A stretch of DNA of 64,000 nt from contig CAVRLB010000007.1 in the NCBI GenBank assembly GCA_963722295.1, positions 124,001-188,000 on the forward strand. The letters run 5' to 3'. The DNA comes from Brooklawnia sp032229645 (lineage in GTDB: Bacteria; Actinomycetota; Actinomycetes; Propionibacteriales; Propionibacteriaceae). This document shows, piece after piece, positions 42,232 through 50,639 of the stretch. Made by a program: the position numbers and the translations under genes. The notes under the pieces were generated by a model. It was not told where the DNA came from, ran no database searches, and saw only the letters and a program-made list of their open reading frames with translations. The stretch's first letter is position 1. Every line of letters starts with the position of its first letter.

Positions 42232-43197
42232 TCACCCCAGAGCCGGCGCGTCGACCGCATCCCAGAACCGAGATCGGAGCTCCGAGCGAATCTGGTCGTC
42301 CAGATAGAAGTCGCTGAGTGCGTCCGACAGGTCGACCAGCAAGGCGCGGTCGAGATCGCGGGGAATGGTCGGCCGTCCCTCGCGAAGCTCCCTCAGTTGC
42401 GCGGAATTGGCAGTGCCCGACCAGGCCTTGTACGCCTTACCGACGATGTCGGCGATCGTGGCTGACAGTTCGGCCGGGTCACGCCGATACTCCGGGGCGA
42501 TATAGGGCTTGGCGTCGCCGCCGCCGCTGTAGGCGATGGCAGGAGCCAAGCCAGCAGCCGGTACCCGTGGCACGCTCCCCACGGGTCGACCGGGTATGCG
42601 GGAGGCCCGGGCGACCGCCGCGATGCCGGTCGCGGGCGCCAGCGCAGTGCGTTTGGTGACAGAGAAGGACTTGTCCAGCAGACTGTCTTCCAGCACCTCC
42701 ACCCCATCGGCGGCCTGGACGAGGTGCCTGCTCACCCCATGCGGTTGCCCGCTGATGGTGGGCACAGCCAGCACCACGACCTGGACGCCTTGAGCCTGCG
42801 TCTCCTCGACAGCCTCGGTCAGGTCGTCGTCGCCGGACAGTAGATAGATGATGTCGACAGCCCCGTTGCGCGAATGCCCGACCATGTCGAGCCCGATGCG
42901 CAGGTCGACGCCCTTCTGCTCGCCTTCGACACCGACCCGGCCCAGCCGTAGCTTCACCTTCGGCAGCGCAGCGACCTGCTCCTGTTCTTGGTCGGCCACA
43001 CCGTTGCGGCCCGCGTCATACCAGTAGACCCTCAACAGGGGCAGTCCCGACCGCAGCTCGACCGAGGCGATCAGCTCCGAAATCAGCGTCCCGTAGTCAA
43101 CCTTGACCCCTCGCCGCAGTGATGAGCCGGTAAGCCGAGTCGCCGTGGCAGCTATCAGGTAGCCGGCATCGACAAAGACGGCGGACTGCGATCGCAC
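42232..43197 (-). CDS. NYN (PIN-like) domain protein, putative nuclease
   Basis: The roughly 321-residue protein begins with a NYN fold: SAVFVDAGYLI (first Asp), RVYWYDAGRN, QKGVDLRIGLDMVGHS and DIIYLLSGDDDLTEAVEETQAQGVQVVVLAVP, acidic residues that bind metal in this PIN-like RNase family. The C-terminal 150 residues have no clear domain. GTG 43197 has GAGGGA just upstream; GTG 43224 is an alternative nine codons earlier. It is a single gene, convergent with the dehydrogenase. RNA substrate unknown. Confidence 0.85.
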   Translation of the reverse strand: MRSQSAVFVDAGYLIAATATRLTGSSLRRGVKVDYGTLISELIASVELRSGLPLLRVYWYDAGRNGVADQEQEQVAALPKVKLRLGRVGVEGEQKGVDLRIGLDMVGHSRNGAVDIIYLLSGDDDLTEAVEETQAQGVQVVVLAVPTISGQPHGVSRHLVQAADGVEVLEDSLLDKSFSVTKRTALAPATGIAAVARASRIPGRPVGSVPRVPAAGLAPAIAYSGGGDAKPYIAPEYRRDPAELSATIADIVGKAYKAWSGTANSAQLRELREGRPTIPRDLDRALLVDLSDALSDFYLDDQIRSELRSRFWDAVDAPALG

Positions 43198-43386
43198 TAT
43201 TGTCCCTCGTATCTTCTGGGTCACCGAGATGGTTGTGGCGGGTGGGTCACAGTCAGTCTACGGCGGTCACATAGGGCGTCGCGGCCTTCGAAGCCGCAGC
43301 TGCCGCGCCAGATCGCCACCGCACCCGCGTTCCCGCTTCTCGCGTCGACAACCAGCCACCCCCGCAAACACAGGTATCCTGGGCGT

Positions 43387-44163
43387 GTGGCCGATCAACC
43401 GGCAAACAGGACGACGCCTTCCCGATCACGCCGCCCCTGGCTGTTCCTTTTGTTGGTCCTTGTGATCTCGGTTCCGTTCTACTTCTTGAACCTGCTGAAC
43501 CTCACGACGCCGCTCGGCCAGCCGCCCAGTGTGCTCATGATCTTCGTTCCGTTAGCTGTGGCACTCGGAATGCGCTACCGCGAGCAAGGCATCGGCGGCA
43601 TCAAAGACCTCGTCCGGCCCTTCGCAACCGGACAAGGCAGGTGGCTGTTCTTCAGTCTGCTGGTGATTCCGACGCTCGTTGCCGCAATGTATGCGATCAG
43701 TCTGCTGATGGGGCTGACAGATACGGGCGGCACCATGCTCCCCGTCTCCTCAGTCCTGTTCTCGCTCGGCCTCTACTTCCTCGGAGCCATCCCCGAGGAG
43801 GTCGGTTGGACGATGTACGCCAGCGAGCCATTCACCGAACGCTACGGTCCGCTGCTCGCCGGATTCATCATCGGGCTCGTCTGGGGGCTGTGGCATGTCG
43901 TCCCCTACCTCAGTGCCGGACGCGACTGGGGCTGGATCGCCGCACAGGTTGGCATCAGCGTCGTGCTCCGCATGATCATGGTGCAGGTTTTCGTCCGCAC
44001 TCGCGGCAGCCTGCTGCCCGCACTGATCATTCACGCCTCGGTCAACCTTTACCCCGACATGCTGCCCGGAGGGCTCGACAGCTACCATCCCGCCGTTCTG
44101 GCACCGCTGCTGCTCATCGCTCTCGTGGCGATGCGCCCGCTGGTCACCGCCCGATGGTCCTGA
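43387..44163 (+). CDS. CPBP family intramembrane metalloprotease-like protein
   Basis: The 258-residue protein has eight or so TM helices and the CPBP (Abi/CAAX protease-like) motifs: IPEEVGWTMYASEPFTERYG (Glu-Glu), GLVWGLWHVVPYL (His) and LLPALIIHASVNL (His, Asn). Members are implicated in prenyl-protein processing or bacteriocin self-immunity, but many have no known substrate. GTG 43387 lies 6 bases after TATCCT and has no ribosome site, indicating leaderless translation. Confidence 0.87.
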   Translation: MADQPANRTTPSRSRRPWLFLLLVLVISVPFYFLNLLNLTTPLGQPPSVLMIFVPLAVALGMRYREQGIGGIKDLVRPFATGQGRWLFFSLLVIPTLVAAMYAISLLMGLTDTGGTMLPVSSVLFSLGLYFLGAIPEEVGWTMYASEPFTERYGPLLAGFIIGLVWGLWHVVPYLSAGRDWGWIAAQVGISVVLRMIMVQVFVRTRGSLLPALIIHASVNLYPDMLPGGLDSYHPAVLAPLLLIALVAMRPLVTARWS

Positions 44164-44206
44164 TCTCACCGCCCGCTGGTCCGGGCAACGAGCCAGAATG
44201 GGAACA

Positions 44207-45283
44207 ATGCGCGCAACCGTCATCGTGATCGGGGCCGGCCAGGCGGGACTGTCGGCCGGCTACCACTTGACCCATCGTGGATTCCGGCCGGCGCCGGACG
44301 ACTCCGCCGAGCGCACATTCGTCATCTTGGACGCCAACCCGGCACCTGGCGGCGCCTGGCAGCACCGCTGGGAGTCCTTACATATGGCAACGGTCAACGG
44401 CATCTTCGGCCTACCCGGCTTTCCCGTGCCGCAAACAGACCCCGATGAGCCCAGCAGAGAGGCCGTGCCGAGCTATTTCGCGGCATTCGAGCAGCTCAAC
44501 CGACTGCCGATTCATCGTCCGGTCAAGGCCACCTCGGTCAGCCGTGCCGACGATGATCCGCGAGGAGAACTCATCGTCGAGACGTCCGCGGGCCAGTGGC
44601 ATAGCCGGGCGATCATCAATGCCACGGGCACCTGGAACAACCCGGTGCTGCCCCGCTACCCGGGCCAAGATCTGTTCACAGGCCGCCAGCTCCATACCCG
44701 CGACTATGTCTCCGCCGACGAATTCGCAGGCCAACGGGTGGCAATCGTCGGCGGCGGGATTTCGGCGGTCCAGCAACTCGACGAGATCTCGCGGGTGTCC
44801 ACCACCTTCTGGTTCACCCGAACCGAGCCGGTCTTCCGCGATGGACCGTTCCGCCCAGAATTCGAAGGACGCGAGGTCATCGCCAAGATTACCGCCGCTG
44901 TCGAAGCGGGAGACCCTCCTGGCAGCATCGTCGCGAACACCGGCCTGATGTGGTCGCCCTACGCGATCGCGGCGCGCGAACGTGGCGCACTGGTCCGGCG
45001 TCCGATGTTCAGCGCAATCGAAAGCGGCGGCGTGCGCGCGGCCGATGGCTCATTCACACCGGTGGACGCGATTCTCTGGGCAACCGGATTCCGGCCCGAC
45101 CTGGCACATCTCAAACCGCTCGGATTGACGAATGAGCGCGGCGGCATCGTCATGCATGGCACCCAGGTCGCGGCCGAACCTCGCGTCCACCTGATCGGGT
45201 ACGGACCCTCGCAGTCGACCGTGGGCACCAACAGAGCCGGACGCGATGCCGTCCGCGCGCTCGACCGTTACCTCACTGGTTGA
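44207..45283 (+). CDS. FAD-dependent NAD(P)-binding oxidoreductase (flavoprotein monooxygenase-like)
   Basis: The 358-residue protein begins with the FAD motif VIVIGAGQAGLSAGYHL and has a second Rossmann motif VAIVGGGISAVQQL near residue 185 and an ILWATGFRPDL segment, the layout of class B flavin monooxygenases and related putative oxidoreductases. An insertion after the first motif (RPAPDDSAERT) is unusual. Start ATG 44207 is preferred over 44198 because CAGAAT lies 7 bases ahead, the same leaderless pattern as the DUF1361 genes. Substrate unknown. Confidence 0.88.
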   Translation: MRATVIVIGAGQAGLSAGYHLTHRGFRPAPDDSAERTFVILDANPAPGGAWQHRWESLHMATVNGIFGLPGFPVPQTDPDEPSREAVPSYFAAFEQLNRLPIHRPVKATSVSRADDDPRGELIVETSAGQWHSRAIINATGTWNNPVLPRYPGQDLFTGRQLHTRDYVSADEFAGQRVAIVGGGISAVQQLDEISRVSTTFWFTRTEPVFRDGPFRPEFEGREVIAKITAAVEAGDPPGSIVANTGLMWSPYAIAARERGALVRRPMFSAIESGGVRAADGSFTPVDAILWATGFRPDLAHLKPLGLTNERGGIVMHGTQVAAEPRVHLIGYGPSQSTVGTNRAGRDAVRALDRYLTG

Positions 45284-45619
45284 GATGGGAGTACTGGAGG
45301 GCCGGTGGTTTAGGACCTCCAGAGAATTATCGCTGCGTTGATTCGCCGTCAGGCCCTTAGCGTGATGGCCGACCGGCCGTATCGTGATTCCGTGCCGGCC
45401 GAACCCGTGATCACCTGGTCCTCCGGATACCGCAAGATCCGGGAACTCGTCGACCATGCAGGCGACGTGAAGGCTGAACTCATGGACTTCGCCATGTCGC
45501 GCCGCTCTCAGACCGAGTCCAGATCGTTCATGCGCATGAGCGCAGACCTGCGAACTGATCCAACACTTGACGACATGCCAGACTTGACTGCACGTACCCA
45601 ACCGACGCGAGGAGTTCCG

Positions 45620-47086
45620 ATGGCCGGCGATGACAACGTGGTTCCGTTCCCGGTCCCCGGGGAACCGTCGTCCTCCAAAGCGAAAGGCGCACCACAGTTC
45701 GGCGTTCCTGACGTGATGCCATTCTTCGCCGGGGCCGGCCACCCATTCGCCCCGCCGACGCAGAAGCTCCTGCGCAAACGCCCCACCAGAGCGGCTCTTA
45801 TCGTCCGGCTCGATCTCGATGATGCCCGGCCACCGATCTGGCGGCGGCTACGGCTGGCCAGCGATCTCCCGTTGTCACAGCTGCATGACGTGATCCAGAC
45901 CGCCATGGGCTGGGAGGATTGCCACCTGCATCACTTCGTCATGGGCCCCACCAGCCGGGATCTGCGCAAGCAGCCCTTCCTCGGGCCCTTCGACATAGAG
46001 GAGGGCGAGCAAGGAATCGCCGAGACCGACGTCCGTCTCGATCAGGTGGTTTCCAAGCCTGGCCATCGCCTCTTCTACGAGTACGACTTCGGTGACAGTT
46101 GGTGGCACACCATCAAGCTCGAGAAGGTGGAGCCGTGGCCCGAAGACGGGCCGGACGCGTTCTGCCTCGACGGAAAGCGAGCATGCCCACCCGAAGACAT
46201 CGGCGGGATCTGGGGCTACCTGGAACTCCTCGACTGCCTGGCCGGGCGAACAGACGGCACCGACCCCGAGCACGTCAAGATGATGCTCGACTGGCTGCCG
46301 CCCGACTACGACCCGGCATCGTTCTCGGTCGACGAGGTCAATGATGCGCTCCTGGACGGCCCGTCGTCCGGGCTCAACGAGCTTCATCCGATGGTGGCGA
46401 GTCTGCTAGCGAAAGGCCTTACACGGCCGCCATTGGAGCTGATGGAGCTGATCAACCGCGTCGCCGACCGTGCCTCCGACGAGGACGAATGTTTGACCGA
46501 CGCCCACATCACGGCGCTCGTCAGCGGCTATCGGCTGCTCATCGAACTCATCGGCGACGGACTGACGCTGACGCAGGCGGGGTATCTGCCGCCTCGGGTC
46601 GTCGAACAGCTCTTCACCCAACTCGGCATGACCAGCGAATGGATCGGGAAAGGCAACCGAGAAGACCAGACGCTTCCGGTTCTGGAGTTGCGGGAATCCG
46701 CGACAAGGCTCGGACTGATCCGCAAGAGTCGCGGACGTCTGACAGTCACCACGAACGGACGCAAAGTTGCCGACGAACCGGTCGCGCTGCTGCGCTTCAT
46801 CGCCTCCCGGCTGCCGCTCGGCAAGGCTCACGAGAACGACGCAGGCGTTCTCGCACTGCTCTTCATGGCCGCCGGGGAGCAATGGCGCGAGTCTGTCGAC
46901 AAAGCTGCGGAGTTGATGGAGTGGCTCGGCTGGAGAGTCGACGGCGATGCGATGAGCGAGGCGGTCAACGAATGGAGCAGCCCCACTCGCGGTGTGCTGT
47001 ACAGCCTCGCCGGACGCATCTCCCCAGCGCAGCGAAAATCGGCCGCCGCGCTGGAACTGCTCCGTTCGTCGGCATCCACGGCCTGA
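45620..47086 (+). CDS. pRiA4b ORF-3-like (plasmid pRiA4b) domain protein
   Basis: The 488-residue protein carries a pRiA4b ORF-3 domain at about 55-240: ALIVRLDLDDARPPIWRRLRLASDLPLSQLHDVIQTAMGW, HHFVMG, FYEYDFGDSWWHTIKLEKV and CPPEDIGGIWGYLELL. About 250 further residues form an uncharacterised helical region. Function is unknown. The frame is open from 45338, but ATG 45620 has GCGAGGAG correctly spaced and is preferred; ATG 45365 would add 85 residues (ITWSSGYRKIRELVDHAGDVKAEL...) that look protein-like. Confidence 0.85.
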   Translation: MAGDDNVVPFPVPGEPSSSKAKGAPQFGVPDVMPFFAGAGHPFAPPTQKLLRKRPTRAALIVRLDLDDARPPIWRRLRLASDLPLSQLHDVIQTAMGWEDCHLHHFVMGPTSRDLRKQPFLGPFDIEEGEQGIAETDVRLDQVVSKPGHRLFYEYDFGDSWWHTIKLEKVEPWPEDGPDAFCLDGKRACPPEDIGGIWGYLELLDCLAGRTDGTDPEHVKMMLDWLPPDYDPASFSVDEVNDALLDGPSSGLNELHPMVASLLAKGLTRPPLELMELINRVADRASDEDECLTDAHITALVSGYRLLIELIGDGLTLTQAGYLPPRVVEQLFTQLGMTSEWIGKGNREDQTLPVLELRESATRLGLIRKSRGRLTVTTNGRKVADEPVALLRFIASRLPLGKAHENDAGVLALLFMAAGEQWRESVDKAAELMEWLGWRVDGDAMSEAVNEWSSPTRGVLYSLAGRISPAQRKSAAALELLRSSASTA

Positions 47087-47163
47087 TCCACGGCGGGCTC
47101 CAGTAACCAAGCGCATCAAGCAAGACGGCGAGCACCACGAGACGATAGCGACGCTGATGGCGT

Positions 47164-47246
47164 CAACACGCTCCAGTGCACTCCAGATGGTCGATTCGGC
47201 AGGATTCCCGCCCCAAATAGCGATCTGGGGAGCACTGGAGCACGTT
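47164..47246. repeat. Intergenic palindromic repeat, copy C
   Basis: Left arm CAACACGCTCCAGTGCACTC... (47164-47190) and right arm (47222-47246; reverse complement AACGTGCTCCAGTGCTCCCC) are near-complementary. Same family as copies at 1377, 32419 and 52531; the left arm is almost identical to copy D. It lies downstream of the pRiA4b gene. Confidence 0.8.
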
Positions 47247-47330
47247 CACCCGCCCCCACCTGGGTTGTCGAGCCGCGACGGGTCCAGCGACATCCGCTCG
47301 ACCACAAGAACCAATTCAGCAGACATTATT

Positions 47331-47359
47331 TTGCGAGTTCACAATAGCGGTGTTAGTCT
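47331..47359 (+). promoter_or_regulatory. Promoter of the small ORF unit
   Basis: TTGCGA (47331-47336) and TAGTCT (47354-47359) are separated by exactly 17 bases, in an AT-rich patch. The transcript would begin with a possible hairpin CTTTCA...TGAAAG (47358-47384) containing TCAAT-CACGC-ATTGA, just ahead of the GTG at 47394. Confidence 0.6.
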
Positions 47360-47393
47360 TTCAATCACGCATTGAGCTTGAAAGGGTACGACC

Positions 47394-47567
47394 GTGTCAC
47401 AGGGTATTGAAACGATAGGCCACGAGGGCCTGTACGTGGCGTGCCCGATTGCGGGATCGTCCCGCGCCAAGAGCACAATCTGGCTGGACACCGACCGGCA
47501 GTCCTTCCCCGGGAAATTCCTGCGGCGAGGCATCGTCCGACCTAATCAGGGGCTATTAGCAAGCTAG
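47394..47567 (+). CDS. Small protein of 57 residues, unknown
   Basis: GTG 47394, preceded by GAAAGG at a suitable distance, opens a 57-codon frame to TAG 47567. The product begins MSQGIETIGHEGLYVACPIA and ends GIVRPNQGLLAS; it is soluble, basic and has one cysteine. I recognise no family. A sigma-70-like promoter 35 bases upstream and an intrinsic terminator 37 bases downstream make it a complete stand-alone transcription unit, which is the main support. It could alternatively be a regulatory RNA with an incidental frame. Confidence 0.55.
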   Translation: MSQGIETIGHEGLYVACPIAGSSRAKSTIWLDTDRQSFPGKFLRRGIVRPNQGLLAS

Positions 47568-47603
47568 CCGGCAGCATCAACATGCTGCGAGCGGCGTAGG
47601 TTC

Positions 47604-47638
47604 AGGCCCCGAGGGAGAGCATCCCATGGGGCCTTTTT
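47604..47638 (+). terminator. Intrinsic terminator with T-run
   Basis: AGGCCCC (47604-47610) pairs with GGGGCCT (47628-47634), followed by TTTTT. It is the only classic rho-independent terminator with a U-tract I found in the window, and it closes the small ORF unit. Confidence 0.8.
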
Positions 47639-47786
47639 ACTGTTCGACATCACCCGAATTCACGTCTTTACACTGATATCGAGCATGTCTGCCGGCAATG
47701 TCGGATATCTCGGCTTCAGCCTGCCCTCAAGCAGCAGACATACCTGAATCAATCCAAGTGATTGCGACTCGATAAGGAGGTCGACC

Positions 47787-48341
47787 ATGCAAGCGCAGAT
47801 AAGAATGCGTCCGATAGCCCACGCTGGCACCGTCCAGTCGGATATGGCATTCGTCATCGGCCTCGACTACGACGTGAAGACGGAGATTCACTGGACCAGC
47901 GCGGTCTCGGGCATCCTCGACGGCATCTATACCCCGTTCAAGGTGGACGAAGGCAGGCGGGTGCGCTCGGCCGGAGGCACCGTCGACATGGCATGGCCGA
48001 GCATCGTACGGCTCAACTACTGGGTCACAATCCCGCATCGGAAGCCTCCCGATCTGCACACCCGTTGCTCGCGTGTCGAGGTGTTGCGCAGGGACTGCTG
48101 GACCTGCGCCTACTGCGGCGGCTATGCAAGAACAGTCGACCACGTCTTTCCCGAGTCTCGTGGCGGCGGTTGGACCTGGGGCAATCTGGTGGCCGCCTGC
48201 TCAGGCTGCAACGAGTTCAAGGCCGCGCGTACTCCCGAAGAGGCGGGCATGAGGCTGCTCTGGGATCCGCGGGTCGACGTCAGCCAGCACGCGGGCGTCC
48301 AGGCCGAGGTCTGGCGCATCCTCCAAAACGGCCTCGATTGA
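47787..48341 (+). CDS. HNH endonuclease family protein
   Basis: The 184-residue protein ends with a zinc-ribbon HNH domain: CWTCAYCGGYARTVDHVFPESRGGGWTWGNLVAACSGCNEFKAARTPEEAG, with two CxxC pairs and the D-H pair of the active site. The first 90 residues contain TPFKVDEGRRVRSAGGTVDMAWPSIVRLNYWV, common in actinobacterial HNH proteins of this size. AAGGAGG precedes the ATG. Role unknown; nuclease activity is expected from the motif. It is followed by a decayed rtcB. Confidence 0.88.
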   Translation: MQAQIRMRPIAHAGTVQSDMAFVIGLDYDVKTEIHWTSAVSGILDGIYTPFKVDEGRRVRSAGGTVDMAWPSIVRLNYWVTIPHRKPPDLHTRCSRVEVLRRDCWTCAYCGGYARTVDHVFPESRGGGWTWGNLVAACSGCNEFKAARTPEEAGMRLLWDPRVDVSQHAGVQAEVWRILQNGLD

Positions 48342-48436
48342 GGATTGCGCGGGCGGGCGGAACCCACCGCGAACGAGCCCGTCCGCGCAATCCTCTCGCC
48401 GGATATTTCCTTGTCACCAACGATTTGATCTGAAGA

Positions 48437-49449
48437 ATGGACGAAACCATGGTCAACGACAGGGGTCTGCCATTCGCGCTTCGCGGCGCCGCAGCACCCG
48501 TCCTGGTGTGGGCGCCCGAGCACGAAGTAGAACAGGCCGCCCTCGATCAGCTCCGCACTATCTCCAGGCTTCCCTGGGTGCACGGTGTGCGCGCGATGCC
48601 AGACGTTCACCTCGGCAAGGGCGCGACGGTCGGCTCGGTCATCGCCATGCAGAATGCCGTCTCACCGGCAGCCGTCGGCGTGGACATCGGCTGCGGGATG
48701 GCCGCCGTGCGCACCGATCTGACCGCTTCCGACCTGCCTGACGACCTGGGCGCGCTCCGCTCGTCCTTCGAGGCAGCGGTACCGGTCGGATTCCACGGCC
48801 ATGAGAGGGCCGCGTCCGCGGTGCGCCGCGGGCTACTCAAGCCACGGTTCGAGGCGCTCTTCGAGCGCTTCGGCGAGCTGCGCGCCGATCGTGAGCTCGA
48901 TGAAGTGGTTTCCGCCACCGAGCGTGCCGCACCGCGACCTCGCCTTCGCCTCACGCTGATCGATATGCCCTGCTCAACAGGCACGTCATGCTCACGTTGC
49001 TGACCGACGCGATGCGAGCGCACTTCCCGCAGGTGAGCTTCGACGAACCGATCCAGTGTCACCACAACTATGTGTCGGAGGAGGTGCACGACGGGCTGGA
49101 GCTGGTCGTCACCCGTAAGGGTGCCATTTCGGCGCGTCAGGGCCAGTTGGGCAGCATGCCCGGCTCGATGGGTACCGGATCGTTCATCGTCTCGGGACTT
49201 GGCTCCGCAGAGTCATATCAGTCCGCATCGCATGGCGCCGGACGCCGGATGTCGAGAAGCAGAGCACGGCGCGAATTCACCGTTGCGGACCTCGCTGCCC
49301 AGACCGAGGGCGTGGAATGCCGCAAGGACGGTGGCGTACTGAACGAAATCCCTGGCGCGTACAAGAACCTCGACGATGTCATGGCCAACCAGGCCGATCT
49401 CGTGGCCATTGAGGCGCACCTGACGACGCGGCTGTGTGTCAAGGGATGA
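48437..49449 (+). pseudogene. rtcB: Decayed RtcB RNA ligase gene (internal deletion, frameshifts)
   Basis: The first frame (48437-49003) encodes an RtcB N-terminus: MPDVHLGKGATVGSV and VGVDIGCGM with metal-binding residues. After about 48910 it loses homology; a different frame reads VPHRDLAFASR and then a third reads RYALLNRHVMLTLLTD, joined to 48988-49449, which holds the C-terminus: CHHNYVSEE, TRKGAISARQGQLGSMPGSMGTGSFIVSGLG and SHGAGR (guanylylated His). The GGGNHF and HSGSRG regions, roughly 100 residues, are missing. The enzyme, which rejoins RNA 3'-phosphate and 5'-hydroxyl ends, cannot be active. Confidence 0.85.
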
Positions 49450-49589
49450 GTTGGCCTCGTGGAGATCCGTTCAAGTCGGCGGGTTCTCCACGACGCAACG
49501 CGCTTGACTAGCGCCCGGCTTCTGGTCGGTCGTCTTGCAGCAGCTGAGCTACTGAAACAGCGTTGACTACCGCGCGCCCCCACAAGCCC

Positions 49590-49765
49590 GCCCACAGAAG
49601 CTACCAAAGACCGCATCAGCTACCAAAGCGCACAGGCCCGCCCTCAGCAGCTACCGAAAGGTGTAGAAAACCGGCGCATTTCGGTAGCTGCTGCCCTCTT
49701 CGGTAGCCGTGGCGCAAGGGCCCGAACACTCCGCCAGCTGCTGCGCTCTTCGGTAGCCGTCCTTG
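49590..49765. repeat. Cluster of GGTAGC/GCTACC short repeats
   Basis: The spacer between rtcB and the VanZ gene holds at least six copies of a motif like TTTCGGTAGCTGCTG or its complement. Two of them, 49645-49659 and 49679-49693, form a perfect 15-bp inverted repeat around a 19-base loop. Others are AGCTACCAAAG twice near 49600-49628 and TCTTCGGTAGCCGT near 49699 and 49748. A related cluster lies at 52700-52916. Confidence 0.65.
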
Positions 49766-49921
49766 CTGGACTCCTTCGAGCGTCTGCACGCGGCGGGATG
49801 GGCGTCGGATCAGGCCCGGTGAGGCTACGTACCTGACGCCCGGCAACGCGTCCGCCGCAATCGACGCGACGGCTCTCGTCCGGCCTACCCGGCAAACGGA
49901 TTCGAAGGCTCAAAGCTCGGG

Positions 49922-50569
49922 TCACCCTATGTCGGATAGGCCGTAGCCAAGGTCTTGGGCACCGAACTGAATCGACGAGGCGAAGAGCAGGCCGCAGACC
50001 AGCAACGCGATCAGCGTCCCCGCTACGCAATGGCGGGTCACGACCTCGCGCGTCCGCTCGCCGCGCCACAAACGAATCACCGCGATCACGACCAGCCCGA
50101 CCAAGGCGCCCGCAGTGTTGACGATCACATCGGTGATATCCGACGAACCCAGCGCGAGCAGGTACTGGGTGACCTCCAGACCCAGACTGGCCACCGCGGC
50201 CACCCCGGCGACCTTCCACCACGACCATCTGGGCGCGAGCATCCCGAGGTAGAGCCCGAACGGCACGAAGAGCAGCAGGTTCGCGATCACTTCGAGGGGC
50301 GCGCTGGCGCCGTAGGTGGCCGTGGCGGCGAACGGGACGAGCTTGATCGCGCGCAGATTGCCACTGCCGATGTATGGAATATCGAGCTTCCACAAGATGA
50401 TCCAGCACAGCAGCGCGAGGTAGACCGCGAACCAGAAGCCCAGCAGCACGCGGGCGTCGTCCGCCGGACGCGCCAGGCTTTGAGCCCGGCGTCGCCCGGT
50501 CTGCTGAGGAGCCTGGTCGGACGCCGAAAGGGCCGCCCGCTGGGGAACATACTCGTCCAATTTGCTCAT
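49922..50569 (-). CDS. VanZ family membrane protein
   Basis: The 215-residue protein has a basic N-terminus and about five TM helices with the VanZ pattern: NLLLFVPFGLYLGML, EVTQYLLALGSSDITDVIVNTAGALVGL. VanZ-like proteins can confer low-level teicoplanin resistance, but most have unknown roles. It is 70 bases downstream of a histidine kinase gene on the same strand and may belong to that regulon. Confidence 0.88.
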   Translation of the reverse strand: MSKLDEYVPQRAALSASDQAPQQTGRRRAQSLARPADDARVLLGFWFAVYLALLCWIILWKLDIPYIGSGNLRAIKLVPFAATATYGASAPLEVIANLLLFVPFGLYLGMLAPRWSWWKVAGVAAVASLGLEVTQYLLALGSSDITDVIVNTAGALVGLVVIAVIRLWRGERTREVVTRHCVAGTLIALLVCGLLFASSIQFGAQDLGYGLSDIG

Positions 50570-50639
50570 GTCGGCCAGTCAACCGGTCGCCGTGTTGCCA
50601 GGGCGTATCGGTTTTTCGATACGCGGACGATAGGTCTGT

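Noticed and set aside
45338..45619. Longer N-terminus for the pRiA4b protein
   Set aside because: Kept only as an alternative: ATG 45620 has a well-placed GAGGAG while the upstream starts do not.
47660..47857. Minus-strand 65-codon frame between the terminator and the HNH gene
   Set aside because: Overlaps the HNH ribosome site and start; no signals of its own.
49590..49765. CRISPR-like array
   Set aside because: Repeats are short, in both orientations, unevenly spaced and without uniform spacers; no cas genes nearby.
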